64,000 nt of DNA from Porphyra umbilicalis (GCA_002049455.2 KV918929.1:62001-126000), one strand, 5' to 3'. Numbered from the stretch's first letter, positions 31,836 through 43,004 are shown. The notes: generated from the sequence alone by a model not told the origin. Numbers and translations: made by a program.

Positions 31836-33941
31836 TGGTGACGCGCGCATCGCTGGCGACGGAGCGTCAGTCCCTGTCGAATGGCCAACGCACACCCCGA
31901 GGCACGATCGGCCGTGCGAGGCGTGGCCAGATTTTCGGAATGGAAGCACCGCGCCGCAGCCTCTACTCAGAGGCTCTCCCCCACTCGCAGCTGACTGGGA
32001 CAGGCGGTCGCTTCGTGGCCACGCTGCGTGGACACCGCCTGTCTGGGACGGGTCGCCCATTCCGGCGTCCGGGAGAGGGGGACCGAGATTTTAAGACTGT
32101 TTTACATCTGGACTGTCGGCCAGTGGCCGCGCTGTCCTTGTCACAGGGCGACCGGGTCGCCGCGGCTCGCACGATGCAGGGAAATCCGACGTCGCAGAGA
32201 GTTCCATTTTTTTTTTCTGACGCATAGAGCGCGCGTGAGTCATCACTGGCGGCAGACAGTTATTGCTTCATCTGGAGCTCGCTGAGGTAGGGCGTGGTGG
32301 TCCTCTTATCGGCTTCCGTGGCTGTCGGCGCGCGTTTAGCCCCTCATGAGCCTGGGCCACGATCCCAGCCTCACTGGGCTGTCAGGATTCCGGACGGACA
32401 CCTGTTCTGACCCGCTCGGGCGCCACACGTTTCGGGCCCAAGCGGCGAGCTGTGGGGCCACACAGGGAGCGTTGTGGCAGTCTCTCTTGAGGCAGCCAGT
32501 GGAGCGCGCCGTGGGGCCATCTAGAAGACTCCCTGGGCGCAGTGAAGACACTCACAGGTGGTACCACCGCGCGCGCACCAGTACTACCTTCAGAGGTTGG
32601 CGTTCGCACCTGCCACCTGGCCGCGCTCCCCACCCGCCGACCCGACCACGCACGCTCCGTCATCCACTCGCCGAGCGCGCACTCTCCGTCACTTCCGCAC
32701 CGCCGTACTGCCCACTCGACGTCGCCGTGCTGCCGCATCCCGATCGCACCACGCCACTGGCGCTGTACTGCGCCATTGGTTTGATTGATACGGCCGCTCG
32801 CGAGCAGCAGCCGTTTTTATTGACCGCGGTCATCGACTTGTGCGCACGCGCTGGCGGCATCTACGAGATGAGCTGTTGCCACCTAGCTGCGCTTGTTGTG
32901 CCTATCGGATCCGCAGAGCCAGAAACACATTACGGCTCTTTCCGAACTCCAGCCGAGCGGCAGCGATGGCTTCGACTCCCCCGCCGTTCCGCACGACCCC
33001 TCCGCCGACGCCGCCACGCGTGCGCGCTCCGCTGTCTCCGCCACCCGGGCCGAGCGCAGCTGGAGCGTCGTCACCCGCCCGACCGCACGCAGACACCAGC
33101 TCCCACACTGTGGCCGCTGCTTGTGGTTCGGCCCGTGACGTGGGGGCTAGTGCCTCTGCGAGCCCGGCCGGCGCGGCGGTGATGCCGCAAGCCGCCGACC
33201 TGCCGTTTTGCCCCTGACGGCCAGGACGCGCCCTCACGACGACTCCCCCGCGTACACGCCCCGCCCACCCTACGGCCCGCGCGCTCCGACCATCTCGAAG
33301 GCCCAATTGCAGCGGGGCTTGCGTAGCATCTGCACCGGGTGAAAGAGGTCCAAGAGCGTTAGCAGTAACGTGTCTACATGCCCCCACGGTTGCCCGTGCC
33401 CTTGGGCTGTCCGGCCCGCGGCGCAGCCGGGCTGGGGCTGGCAGTGGGTCTTGCAGGGTGATGCCGCGTTTTATAGTCGCACAGTGGAGCGGTGGGCGCA
33501 CCGGCGTTTGTGTTTTGTTTGTCGATGCGCTCTCAAGGTCGAAGACGAGCACCCTACGTGCCCGCCGTGGTGCCCGTGCCCTTGGGCGTCTCCCCCCATG
33601 ATCAAGGTACCCCCGGACGAGAACGGCTTTGAGGGGTCGGTTTCCTGAAAGAGCCACGAGCGGGTGCTGGCAGAGAGAGGCGCTGCGGACGAGGAGCCGG
33701 CGCGGCAGCAGCCGCCGCGCTGTGTGCGCCACCTCTCTCTTCCCGACAGCCAGGGCAGGCGCGACGAGTATGAGGTCAACGCCAACCTTCCCGAGCCTCC
33801 TGTGTGGTGGGAGCGCAAGGCTTTGGGCAGCCTGCCTCTTCCGCAGCGGCACTAGGCCTCCCTGCCAACCTGAGCGGCCTCGGCTGTCCTGGCCGTAGCA
33901 CCTGTGCTTCTCGTTTTCACATCATATCGGTTGGCCAGAGC
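31836..33941. other. no supported gene
   Basis: Frames up to 278 codons (32346-33182) and a Cys/Pro-rich piece (CPHGCPCPW at about 33385, repeated as CPPWCPCPW 180 bp later) occur but match nothing I know. The stretch just before 33850 (CVRHLSLPDSQGRRDEYEV) looks protein-like but is isolated. Confidence 0.4.
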
Positions 33942-34361
33942 ATGGCGGACGGCGACGCACAAGGCGGCCCCGCCGGCAGCAACGGCATCAACCTCAACAA
34001 CCTGAACGGCACTGCGGTGGCAGCGTCGGATCCTGCTGCTGCTGACGAAGCGCCAGCGACTACGGCCGCTGCCGTTGACGGTGCGCAGCAGCAGACGGGG
34101 GCGGACGCCGGTGTGCTCGCGCGGCAGCGGGCGCAACAGACGGAGCGCCCGCTGCTGCCGACGGAGGAGGAGCGGCTGCGAGGAGATATCTTGGAGCTCC
34201 GTACCGAGGTCGCGGCGGCGCGTGGCAGCCACGAGCAGAGCCAGCGACAGGCCATCGCGCAGGCCAGCGGGCACGCCACCGGGGGGCGGGAAACACGTGG
34301 TGTGTCGTGGACCGACGCGGAGCGGAATGTGCTTTCTGCTGTCTACAATTTTGGACTGTGA
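33942..34361 (+). CDS. possible N-terminal part of the Harbinger-type accessory protein 2
   Basis: 139 codons from the ATG at 33942 (MADGDAQGGPAG). The protein is Ala/Gln-rich with a short charged helix (EERLRGDILELRTEVAAARG), ending in SWTDAERNVLSAVYNFGL. A W-T-x-x-E start of a Myb/SANT helix just before the stop suggests that the rest of the domain continues in the frame that becomes recognisable at 34761. The 400 bp between would then be an intron or damage; no clear splice pair was found. A stand-alone short protein is the alternative. Confidence 0.35.
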   Translation: MADGDAQGGPAGSNGINLNNLNGTAVAASDPAAADEAPATTAAAVDGAQQQTGADAGVLARQRAQQTERPLLPTEEERLRGDILELRTEVAAARGSHEQSQRQAIAQASGHATGGRETRGVSWTDAERNVLSAVYNFGL

Positions 34362-34760
34362 TGCTCGTCGCCGACTCCACTGGCGGTTCGTGGATGGATG
34401 ATGGTCGGTGACTTTTATGGTACCCCACATGGCACATTTGGAAGACGTGGTCAAGTTGCACACATTCGTGTTGGGTCATCTTGGAGCGTTACTTTTGGCA
34501 TGTTTTGGATTTGATCTTCGCTTTGCTCTAGTGGCTTTTGATTTGGTGAGTGATTCGATTTGTTGCGAGGGCGTGGGCGTCGGTGTGGGCGCGAGAGGAG
34601 GGAGCACTTGGGCCAGTCGGGACTAATTGAGAGGTGCTCTCAATTGGAAGAGGCGGGCGAACCTTAGGACAACCAGCAAAGCACGTTCGCACACACACAC
34701 ACAAGCTCAAGCCACTCAACCACTTCACCGCGGTCCCCCAACCCCTATCCCCACTGCGTT

Positions 34761-36590
34761 TCAACATACAAGGAAGCGACGCTCAACGCCGAGGTGGGGG
34801 CGGACCAGACCCTGCAGACTTTTGATGAGGACGTGGCCGACCGCTTCCGCCGTCGCCTACTCGGCCACAAGTCCCAAGTGGCGCGCCAGCGGGCCAGGTG
34901 GACGCCGGCCTTCCTGAAGGAGCTCCGCTACGGAATTTTCCCTGCGGTTCATCTCTTCAAGGAGTGCTACCTGGCCGTGCTCAAGCTCAAGATGACTGGC
35001 CACCCATCGCCAGAGCAGCTCATCAATGCGGCCAAGGCCAAGTACAATGGCCTTAACCCGTACGACGGCCTCAACCCTACTTTGGCCGTCAAGCTTTCTT
35101 GCCCGCCTTCCAGCGACTGGCGCATTCTGAGGGACCTGGACAAGTTTGGGGGGAAAGCGACGGTTGTGGCGCTGACAGGGGCGGCGTCGGGGGGGCACGA
35201 CGGTGCGCTCGCACAGTCTGCGCCGGGCTCTGAGTGTCCTGACGCCGATCCACTAGCGCTGCTCGCCAACGTTGACGACGAAGCCGATGACGATGAGTTC
35301 AAAGACAACGGCAATGGGAGCGCCCCGCTCTCTTCTACTTTCACACGGGGCAGAAGCGCTCGCAGCAAGAGCTTGTTTCAAGAGCGGCCGCTCGGCTGCA
35401 AAGCCTCCAAGGCCGCTTCGCGCTCGGAGCTTCTCCTACACCGCGAGGCGGCCGCCAACACGGCCGCGCTGGAGTCGCTGGCCAAGTCCGCTGAGCAGCG
35501 CAACGCGTTGGCCTTGTGGTCGACAAAAGAGGCCGCCAACTCCTAGGAGGGCCGCAAGTGGTGGGCCCTGCAGATGCGCCGGCGCCTAGAGGAGGCAGAG
35601 AGGAACGAGGCGGGCAAGCGCACAAGGGGTGGCGGGGAAGAAGAGAGAGGTGACGACGGCGACGCCGAGGCCCCATCTTGCGGCCGGAGCCGCGGCGGCG
35701 GCGGCACGGGCCGCCGCGGACGGGATGAGTTGGAGCCCGCTATTGACAACGAAGAGAGCCTGGACGAGCCCCCATCCGGGGCGCGCGGCGGGCGCCGCCG
35801 CGGTGCTGGCAGCAGGCGGGGCGGGCGCTTTCGCGGCCGTGGGCGCGGTCGTGGCCGTAGTTTCGTCCCCGTAGGACTCGCGTGCTGCAAGCGTTCGCGG
35901 ACTGCTCCTGCGGCGGGCGGGAGTTATTCATCGTCTTCTTCTTCTGCATCCTCTCTGCCGCCTGTCTCTCACGACCAAGCGCCGGACAAGACGTGGCCAC
36001 AGACGTCGCCCTACGACGACGACGACAATGAGGAGGTCTACACGATGGCTGAGGACCATCTACAGGTGCCGCCGCGAACGCCTGCTGCCCCCTCCCAAGT
36101 CCCCATGCCCCGCCACCCGCCGTCGAGCACTACCGTTGAGGAGGCCGCGACGGACGCGGCCGCCATGATCGCGGCCGCAGCGGCCACGTGGCAATCTGAC
36201 GGCAACGACGAGGGCTTGGGCAACGACGCACGTGCACGGACGGACAAGGACCTGATGGAGGAGGACGACAACTGTTCTGGCTGCGCTAGAGGCGGCCGCG
36301 CCCTTGGCGTCCACCGGGGCCGCAGAGTTACTGCATCTGCGGCCCTGCACTCTGACGGCACCGACGCGGACGGAGCCGACGTGGACGGCGACTGCGTCGC
36401 GGACCGTGGAGCGCATGAGGAGGACTCGGGCGGCAGCACTCGACGCGGCCGCGTCACTAGCAGCGGTCGCCGCCCACCTGTGGCGCCGCACCATGTGCGC
36501 ATTGGGCTGCGCGCGCGGTCTTCCGCGTTGATGGCGGCCCACGCCGCCACGTTGAGCTCCGATGAAGAAGACGAGACAAAGGTTGCGTGA
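34761..36590 (+). pseudogene. Myb/SANT-like accessory protein of Harbinger-type element 2
   Basis: The frame is recognisable from YKEATLNAEVGADQTL (34767). It then shows VADRFRRRLLGHK, RARWTPAFLKELRYGIFPAV and FKECYLAVLKLKMTGHPSPE, ending the domain at SDWRILRDLDKF near 35150. That spacing of W residues and the final W-x-I-L...DKF resemble Harbinger accessory proteins. An acidic stretch and helical segments follow. An in-frame TAG at 35544-35546 interrupts EAANS-EGRKWWALQ, after which the same frame continues to 36590 through an RGRGRGR basic patch (35837-35860) and an acidic Asp-rich part. It is convergent with the transposase at 37954-39423, as in element 1. The start is not certain. Confidence 0.6.
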
Positions 36591-37953
36591 CTATGCAGGA
36601 CGGCCACCACCATCGTGAACGAGATTAAAAAGATGGCAACCGTCCGTGCCGTCTAGGCCAAGTGACTGAAAAGACCAGTGTGACAACCTTGGTAGCAGTT
36701 GTGTACATTGCCTTTGTGTTTTTCCTCACCTAAGACTAGGTCTTCGTGTCTCTGTAATTTTCTTTTAATTTGTTTTGCCTCAAGAACGTCAGTAAGCAGT
36801 ACGGTACTATTTTTCTGCCTCTCCGAGTCACCAAAACGTCCATTGCCACGAACTAAGGCGCATGGCTTGGACGTGACCCATACCGGCGCCCCGAGAGCTC
36901 AGCAATGACACACGCGTTTACGCTCACCATGCACGAATCCTGGAGCCTGCTTCAGGGATGTCTGGACCGCATTCGTGGCGTACATATGCGGTGGTGGTGG
37001 CGAGTGATGCTCGCGGACGTGTGAGAAAAGCGCTTTTGCATGCAATGCCAGATTCCAGATCGGGGCAATTGCAAACTGGGTTTGGGGGGGCTACACGCCT
37101 GACAGTGAGAATGGACTCACGTCCCCCGCGAGACGAATGAGGTCCAGGCACAAGATCTGGACAGCGAATCAAGTAGCACGCCTCAGCCTAGTACACTCAT
37201 TTGAACTGATTCGGCGCCTCTATCAGAAACTGGTCAGGACCCGTTTCGGATCACCTGAGACGAACACTACGGGGCGGTTTTCGAGAGCCAGAAACACAGA
37301 AATACACCTCGGTGTATTTGAGCTCTACGAGACTCCTTGAGCGCCTTCTTTTTCCCCCTGAATACACATGCCATAGAGACCAGTTCTATACTTTCTCATG
37401 GTCTAAGAACGTCTGGAACAGCTCAGATAAAACTGTTTTTTCATACTCCTAATTACACGAAATAGACATTTTGCAGTTCTTTTTTAGCGCGCCTGCCGCT
37501 GAAAATCGCAGAGCAGCGCATGCACGCACCCACTCACACCCCTGCTGAAACTCCCAAGCCCCCACGCATGCCGCAGCGCACGTTCGCGCCCGCCCACCGC
37601 AAGCGCATAATCTGACGCAAAGCACAGACTGCATAGGAGCTTCTGTTCAGAGGCCCATCCAGGCAAAGACCCAGAGACTCACTGCACTTCGTGAAGCAAT
37701 ACACGGTGCTCATTGTCGGCCTGCTAAGAGGCTGCTCTAGGCCGCACGCCTACGGCAGCGGGGACTTTAACATATCGAGTACTGACTGCTTGGCTATGGG
37801 CATCATTCCCAGCAGTAGCCGGCAAAAAAACAAAGGGAGGCAATGATATCGAGGAAGAAAAAATCCCGCAAAGCGGGAAAAAAAGAACCTTGATGGCTTG
37901 CTCTTTGCGATAGGCACGCCACCGCTACTCCACACTCTCAAGGGAGGTCCAAC
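36591..37953. other. spacer between the convergent ORFs of Harbinger-like element 2
   Basis: About 1.36 kb, AT-richer than its surroundings, without a supported gene. It should hold the 3' ends and polyadenylation signals of both convergent transcripts. A hairpin at 37864-37878 is annotated separately. Confidence 0.55.
37864..37878. terminator. hairpin between A-runs, 3' of transposase 2
   Basis: TCCCGC-AAA-GCGGGA is a perfect 6-bp stem, preceded and followed by A-runs on the plus strand. It lies 76 bp beyond the transposase stop. A similar but weaker arrangement (A-run, CCCTGCCCAGCGGG, A-run) lies 52 bp beyond the stop of transposase 3 at 42938-42951. A role in 3'-end formation is inference. 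Confidence 0.4.
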
Positions 37954-39423
37954 TCACAGATACGGCACCAATAAGGGGCCACGGTTGGCATAGAGGTGCT
38001 CCGAAAGGTCATGCAGCAGCGCAAAATGAGCGTCCGTGTCCCTGGCCTCGCACTCCGCCCCGTCGGTGTACCGTAGCGAGCCGACGGCCATGTCTTGCTC
38101 GGCTTCATGGCCGTTGGAGCTGCTTTGGCCGTCCGTCTCGATGGACACAGGAGGGCCCCACACGCCACCGCCACTCGGCCCGTCGTCAACGAAAAACGCC
38201 GCTTGGTCGCCCCCAAAGGCACCTTGACCGCCAATGGCCTCGTTGCGCGCAGCGCTCCGTTGCTCCTGCATCCGCTGCTGCGCCACAAAGTCCTCGCGGG
38301 TACACTCAATGGCCATTTTATGCAGGATGGCCGCCGCCTTGCCGGTGTTGATCAGGCGGAAGACAGACGTGAAGCGCGCCGGGCGCATGACAATGTTGAG
38401 GCGTTAGGGCATCACCGCGTACAGTCTCTCGGCATCTTTGCGGACAGCTTCTTGAAGGCAGTTGTGATCAGCAAGTTTGCGGGTGTCGGGGATAGGGTGG
38501 GGTGCCGCAAACAGGGCATAACGTGGATAACCTCGATCGGCCGTGTAGCAGAGCAAGCGACGGGTCCGGCCATTCAGTGTGTAGGAGATGTTCCGCGGCG
38601 GCCACACACCAGCATTGACATCCAGCATCTGCGGGGAGGACGCCAGCACGTTTGTGTCATTATAACTCCCAGGCGCCCCAATGAAAAAATGCCAGATGTA
38701 GGTGTCCTCATCGCACACGCTCTCAATCACCACAGAACGCTTACCCTTGCGGTCGTGGTACTGGCCGGCGAGGGCCCTGAGGAATTTTTGCCACTGCCAA
38801 TGCGTACAATCGATGGCGCCATTCCATCCCGGCATGCCACGGGCCGCGTTACGGGTAAGGATGTGCTTAAGCTCCTCCTCCGTTGGACGGCGCAGGTTCG
38901 TCGGCTCCCACTTGTTGACAATAAACTCGGTCAAGCGTCTCGTGGCCTCGGCAATGGTGGACCGCGACAGGCGGCAGTACTCATCAGGGCGGTCGTACGG
39001 CTCGCCATGCCCCAGCACTCGTAGCGCCGCAACCAGCTTCTGGAGCGGATCGGACTGTAGGCGCCCGGTTGCGTTGGCGAACCGCCTCCACCACGGCTCG
39101 TCGCGCACGGCCACGAAGAGCCGCTTGAAGACCAACCGCGGCATGCGATGGCGCTTCTCGAAATCCCGCTCGCTGTAGACAGGCGGCTAGCCCCCGACGC
39201 CGAAGAAGTCGCGCATGATCGAGTGCGCTCCGACGTCGAAGTCACGGTGGCGATTGGGTCGAAGTCCCGGCCGAGAGCCCCCCACTGGCCGCTTCTCGAC
39301 GCGCCCACGGGCAGCACGCAGAGCTCTCCGCACGATGAGGCCAGCCCTGGCCCCGAGCACAATGGCCACGTCCAGGTTCTCATAAAATTGGCCATCATCA
39401 ACCGAACGCGCACTGGCGTCCAT
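37954..39423 (-). pseudogene. Harbinger-like DDE transposase 2
   Basis: Minus strand, from MDASARSVDDGQFYENLD (ATG 39421-39423) to the stop at 37954, all in one frame. HRDFDVGAHSIMRDFFGVGG precedes an in-frame TAG (39187-39189). ERDFEKRHRMPRLVFKRLF and helices then lead to Asp 1 in GAIDCTHWQWQ, IESVCDEDTYIWHFFIGAPG, Asp 2 in YTADRGYPRYALF, and Glu in VRKDAERLYAVM. A TAA at 38404-38406 follows, and the conserved C-terminal part (RPARFTSVFRLINTGKAAAI, then LHKM) continues beyond it. All three catalytic acids remain, but two stops make this copy inactive as read. Relatives have a residue, not a stop, at both places (compare copy 3). Confidence 0.82.
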
Positions 39424-39496
39424 ACAGGAGCGGTCCGGTGCGGGTCCGCAAGTAAAGCGGTCCGGTGCGGGTCCGCAAAGGGATGGTGCACACGAC

Positions 39497-39691
39497 GTTG
39501 ATGCGCGCGACGGCGATGCGCGTGACGGTGCTGCACGCCAGGGTGCTGCACGCCAGGGTGGTGCGCGCGACGGTGGTGCGCGCGACGGTGGTGCGCGCGA
39601 CGGTGGCGTGCACGACGGTGCTGCACGCGACGGTGGTGCGCGCGCCGGTGGTGCGCGCGACGGTGGTGCGCGCGACGGTGGTGCACTCAAC
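39497..39691. repeat. 15-bp minisatellite, about 13 copies
   Basis: The unit is approximately GTGCGCGCGACGGTG, with GTGCTGCACGCC-type variants. It lies just upstream (on the minus strand) of transposase 2 and would encode PPSRA-type pentapeptides there. Translation is not supported. Confidence 0.85.
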
Positions 39692-39717
39692 GCAAGCGCA
39701 TCCTCACAAAGCAAGAG

Positions 39718-40132
39718 CTACGCCCGCTCGCCGCGGATGCGGCGAGAAAGCTGGATGTCCTTCGACATGACAGTCACACGCTTGCCGTGGATGGCGCACA
39801 GTTGGGCGTTCTGGAAGAGGCCCACCAGGTAGGCTCGGACGCCTCCTGCAGCGCCAACACCGCAGACGCCGAAAAGCGAGGAGAGTTAGGGTGCTTCTGC
39901 GCAAAAAATCGCGCACCAGGCGCTGGAAGGGGAGCTTGCTGATGAGCAGCTCCCCTGACCGCCGTATTTTGCGGATGTCCCGCAGGGCGACCGTTCCAGG
40001 CCGGTAACGGCGCTTGACTGCGGCCTTGCCACCGGCCTGGGACTTGGTCGCCCGCCTGGCGGCAGCCCGAGCCAGAGAAGCTGGGGCCTTGCCGCCAGTG
40101 GACCGCCGCGCCGTCTGCTTCGTCCGCTCCAT
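39718..40132 (-). pseudogene. divergent histone H3, frame broken twice (pseudogene or consensus error)
   Basis: Core nucleosomal histone, minus strand, ATG at 40130-40132. The tail [17 protein letters not shown] is followed by [34 protein letters not shown], then [52 protein letters not shown] and TAG at 39718. The three parts lie in three frames: one base appears missing in the six-T run at 39903-39908 and one near 39835 (GAGCCTAC for GAGGCCTAC). With those two bases the length is 138 residues against 136 for standard H3. K4 and K14 remain; K9 is Arg, and K18, K23 and K27 are not conserved. Loop 1 has one extra residue and the usual Thr of FEDTN is Ala (FQNAQ), both traits seen in centromeric H3s. 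The third part overlaps no other gene. Confidence 0.85.
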
Positions 40133-40349
40133 GGCTGGCGCGGTGCAGGTGTAGTAGCCGCCACAGGTGGCAGAGGAGAGGGGAGGCAGGGGGGAGGGAG
40201 TTGAGGCGCGGTAAGGGGGGGGGCATGTCCACGCCAGACCGCAGTCGGCGCGGCGGGGGCAGGTCCCCCCAGCTCCCTGCAGGTCCCGCTGTCGCCGCCG
40301 TAGATCTCATTTGCAGCCATCCCCTCGACGACGTCATTCACACTGCGTC

Positions 40350-40870
40350 ACAGCAACCAATGGGGTGCATGAAAAAGCTATTCGCCAGCGACGCGGTTCA
40401 GAGCAGTGCAGTGTAAGATAGATGCAAGTGTTCTGATTGGAGCTTGACAAAGAAACGATCGGGACCGTGTGATTCTATGTCGTTCGCCAAATGTGGGCAT
40501 TGAAACAGCGCCACGCCAACCAATGGAATGGCTTCGACATGTTAATTGAGAACGACGAGGGGCCAAGTCTTGCAATGTATTGTAGATACGAATTGTCTGA
40601 TTGGTTCTTGAAGATATGTAAGGACTCACGTGAGTTTCTCGCGTCCGTCAACTGTGGGACATCATTCGTCGAGAGCCTTAAAAACCAATGGGATCACTTA
40701 CCTTTGTTCATCATCAAACACGCAATTCAAAGCCTCGCATCGTATAATAGATACAAGTGTTTTGATTGGTCGCTGGGGTCATGTGAGGGATCACATGACT
40801 TTCCGCACGTTCTTGACATGTGTACCTCCTCTGAGGGAAGCCATGTCATTGGACAGTGGCGTCGTCAGGA
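40350..40870. promoter_or_regulatory. three ~164-bp repeats with CCAAT boxes upstream of the H3 gene
   Basis: CCAATGG occurs at 40357, 40520 and 40685 (spacings 163 and 165), and the inverted box ATTGG with the AGATAC/GCAAGTGTT-like words before it at 40436, 40600 and 40765 (164 and 165). The repeats begin about 220 bp upstream of the H3 ATG. CCAAT boxes are common in histone promoters, so an upstream control role is plausible but inferred. The divergent plus-strand region at 40.9 kb is the alternative target. Confidence 0.55.
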
Positions 40871-40905
40871 CACATGTGGTAATGAATTGTTTGTGCTAGA
40901 TTTTC

Positions 40906-41442
40906 ATGGCGAGCGATGACGACAGAAGCAAGTTAAACAATAATGTCGATCGGCAGTGTATCGAGCCACAAGATCTTGCGAAGCTCGCACGCGCCACCAT
41001 CGTGCGGCACTTGGCACGAGTGCCGCCCTCACAGCAGGCCGCCGCCCTGTCCACCGTGCTGCTGCCCGCAATCCTCCCCCCCCGCCCCCCCGCGAGGCGA
41101 TCGCCGGCAATCTCCGTGGCTTACTCGCCTGGTGCCGCTCCGCCACCGCGGCGCGGGCGCTGCGTACCCTCCTGCCGCCGCACCTGCGCTCGCCGGCCGT
41201 GGCGGCGGCGGCGACGGCGGCGGCCCGCTGCCGCTGCCTGCCACCTCCGAGCCGTCCCCCCCGGTGGCCGCCGCGGCGCAGCCGTCGCCTACCCTCCCGC
41301 CGCCGCACCTACACTCGCCACCAGCCTCGACGCCGCCGAAGCGCAGTGGGCGGCGTCAGTGGCGGTCAACGGCGGCGGAGGCAGCAGCTGTGGCGGCAGC
41401 TGCACCGGTGGCTGCGACGGCGGCAGCGGCGCCAGCGGATGG

Positions 41443-41473
<31 letters not shown>

Positions 41474-41793
41474 GCGGCGGCGGCGGTGGCGGTGCTGGCG
41501 GTGGCTGCGGCGGCGGTGGCGGCGTTGGCGGCGGCGGCGACGGCGGTAGCCCGCTGCCGCTACCTGCCACCTCCGAGCCGTCCCCCTCGGTGGCCGCCGC
41601 GGCGCAGCCGTCGCCTACCCTCCCGCCGCCGCCTCTGCAGTCGCCGCCAGCCTTGACGCCGCCCAAGCGCAGTGGGCGGCGTCAGTGGCAATCAACGTCG
41701 GCGGAGGCAGCAGCTGAGGCGGCGGCTGCACCGGCGGCTGCGACGGCGGCAGCGGCGACAGCGGATGGGGCGGCGGCGGCGGCGGCGGCGACG

Positions 41794-41824
<31 letters not shown>

Positions 41825-42910
41825 CGGTGGCGGCGGCGGCGGTGGCGGCGGTGGCGGCGGAGGCGACGGCGGCGGCCCCCTGCCGCTGCCTGCCTTCTCC
41901 GTTCCGTCCCCCTCGGTGGCCGCAGCGGCGCAGACGTCGACTACTCTTCCGCCGCCGCACCTGCACTTGCCGCCAGCCTCGACGCCGCCCAAGCGCAGTG
42001 GGCGGCGTCGGTGGCGGTCAACGGCGCCAAACGCGGCGACGGCGGAGGCAGTAGCTGTGGCGGCCGCTGCACCGGCGGTTGCGACGGCGGGAGTGGCGAT
42101 GGCGGCGGGGGCGGCGGCGGCAGCGGCGATGGCGGTGGGGGCGGAGGCGGCGGTCCGCTGCCTCTTCCTGCCACCTCCGTGCCGTCCCCCACGGAAGCCT
42201 CCGCGGCGCAGCAATCACCTGCCCTCCCGCCGCCACACCTGCACTCGTTATCAGCCTCGACGCCGCCCAAGCGTAATGGGCGGCGTCGGTGGCGGTCAAC
42301 GGCGGCGGAGGCAGCAGCCGCGGCGGCGGCTGCACCGGCGGCTGCGACGGCGGCAGCGGCGCCAGCGGCGGGGGCGGCGGCGGCAGCGGCGACGGCGGCG
42401 AGGGCGGCGGCGGCGGCCCGCTGCCGCTGCCTGCCTTATCCGTTCCGTCCTCCCCGGAGGCCGCCGCGGCGCAGCCTTCGCCTGCCCTCCCGCCGCCGCA
42501 CCTGCGCTCGCCGCCAGCCTCGACGCCGCCCAAGCGCAGGGGCCGGCGTCGGTCGCGCTCAATTGCGCCATGAACGGCGACGGCGGCGGCTACGGCCGCG
42601 GCTGCGGCAGCAGCGGCGACGGCGGCGGCGGAGGTGGTGGCCGCGGCGGTGGCGGCGGTGGCGGTGGCGGCGGCGGCGGCGGCGGCGGAGTCGGCGACCC
42701 GCCGACGGGCGCTGCGCGGCCGCCGTCTGGGGAGCCGCGAGCGCCATCAGCACCACGGGTCGGCACCGTGTGGAGGCCGCGGCGGGCCGGCGCGGGCGGC
42801 CCTCACGACGGCGACGAACGCGGCTGAGGAAACCCGGGGGATCTCCCGCCGTATTCGTCGGCCAGTCACTCCGGGCTACGGGCGCTGGGGGCCTCCCGCC
42901 GTTTACATGA
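40906..42910 (+). other. GC-rich Gly/Ala/Pro-coding repeats, coding status uncertain
   Basis: After an ordinary-looking start (MASDDDRSKLNNNVDRQC, then LAKLARATIVRHLARVPPSQ) the DNA becomes about five imperfect copies of a 260-335 bp unit. Each unit has a CCGCTGCCGCTGCCTGCC segment (near 41226, 41559, 41877, 42156, 42417), a segment reading LDAAQAQWAASVAVN in one frame, and GGC-rich simple sequence. The LDAAQAQW segment falls in different frames in different copies, which argues against one continuous repeat protein. Either a short gene of about 60 codons is followed by repeats, or a repeat gene has decayed. Confidence 0.35.
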
Positions 42911-43004
42911 TCGCTGCAAAGGTGTGTAGGAAAAAAAACCCTGCCCAGCGGGAAAAAACAATCTTTTTGTCTACTCTACTACGCCCTACATCACGTCACC
43001 CAAT

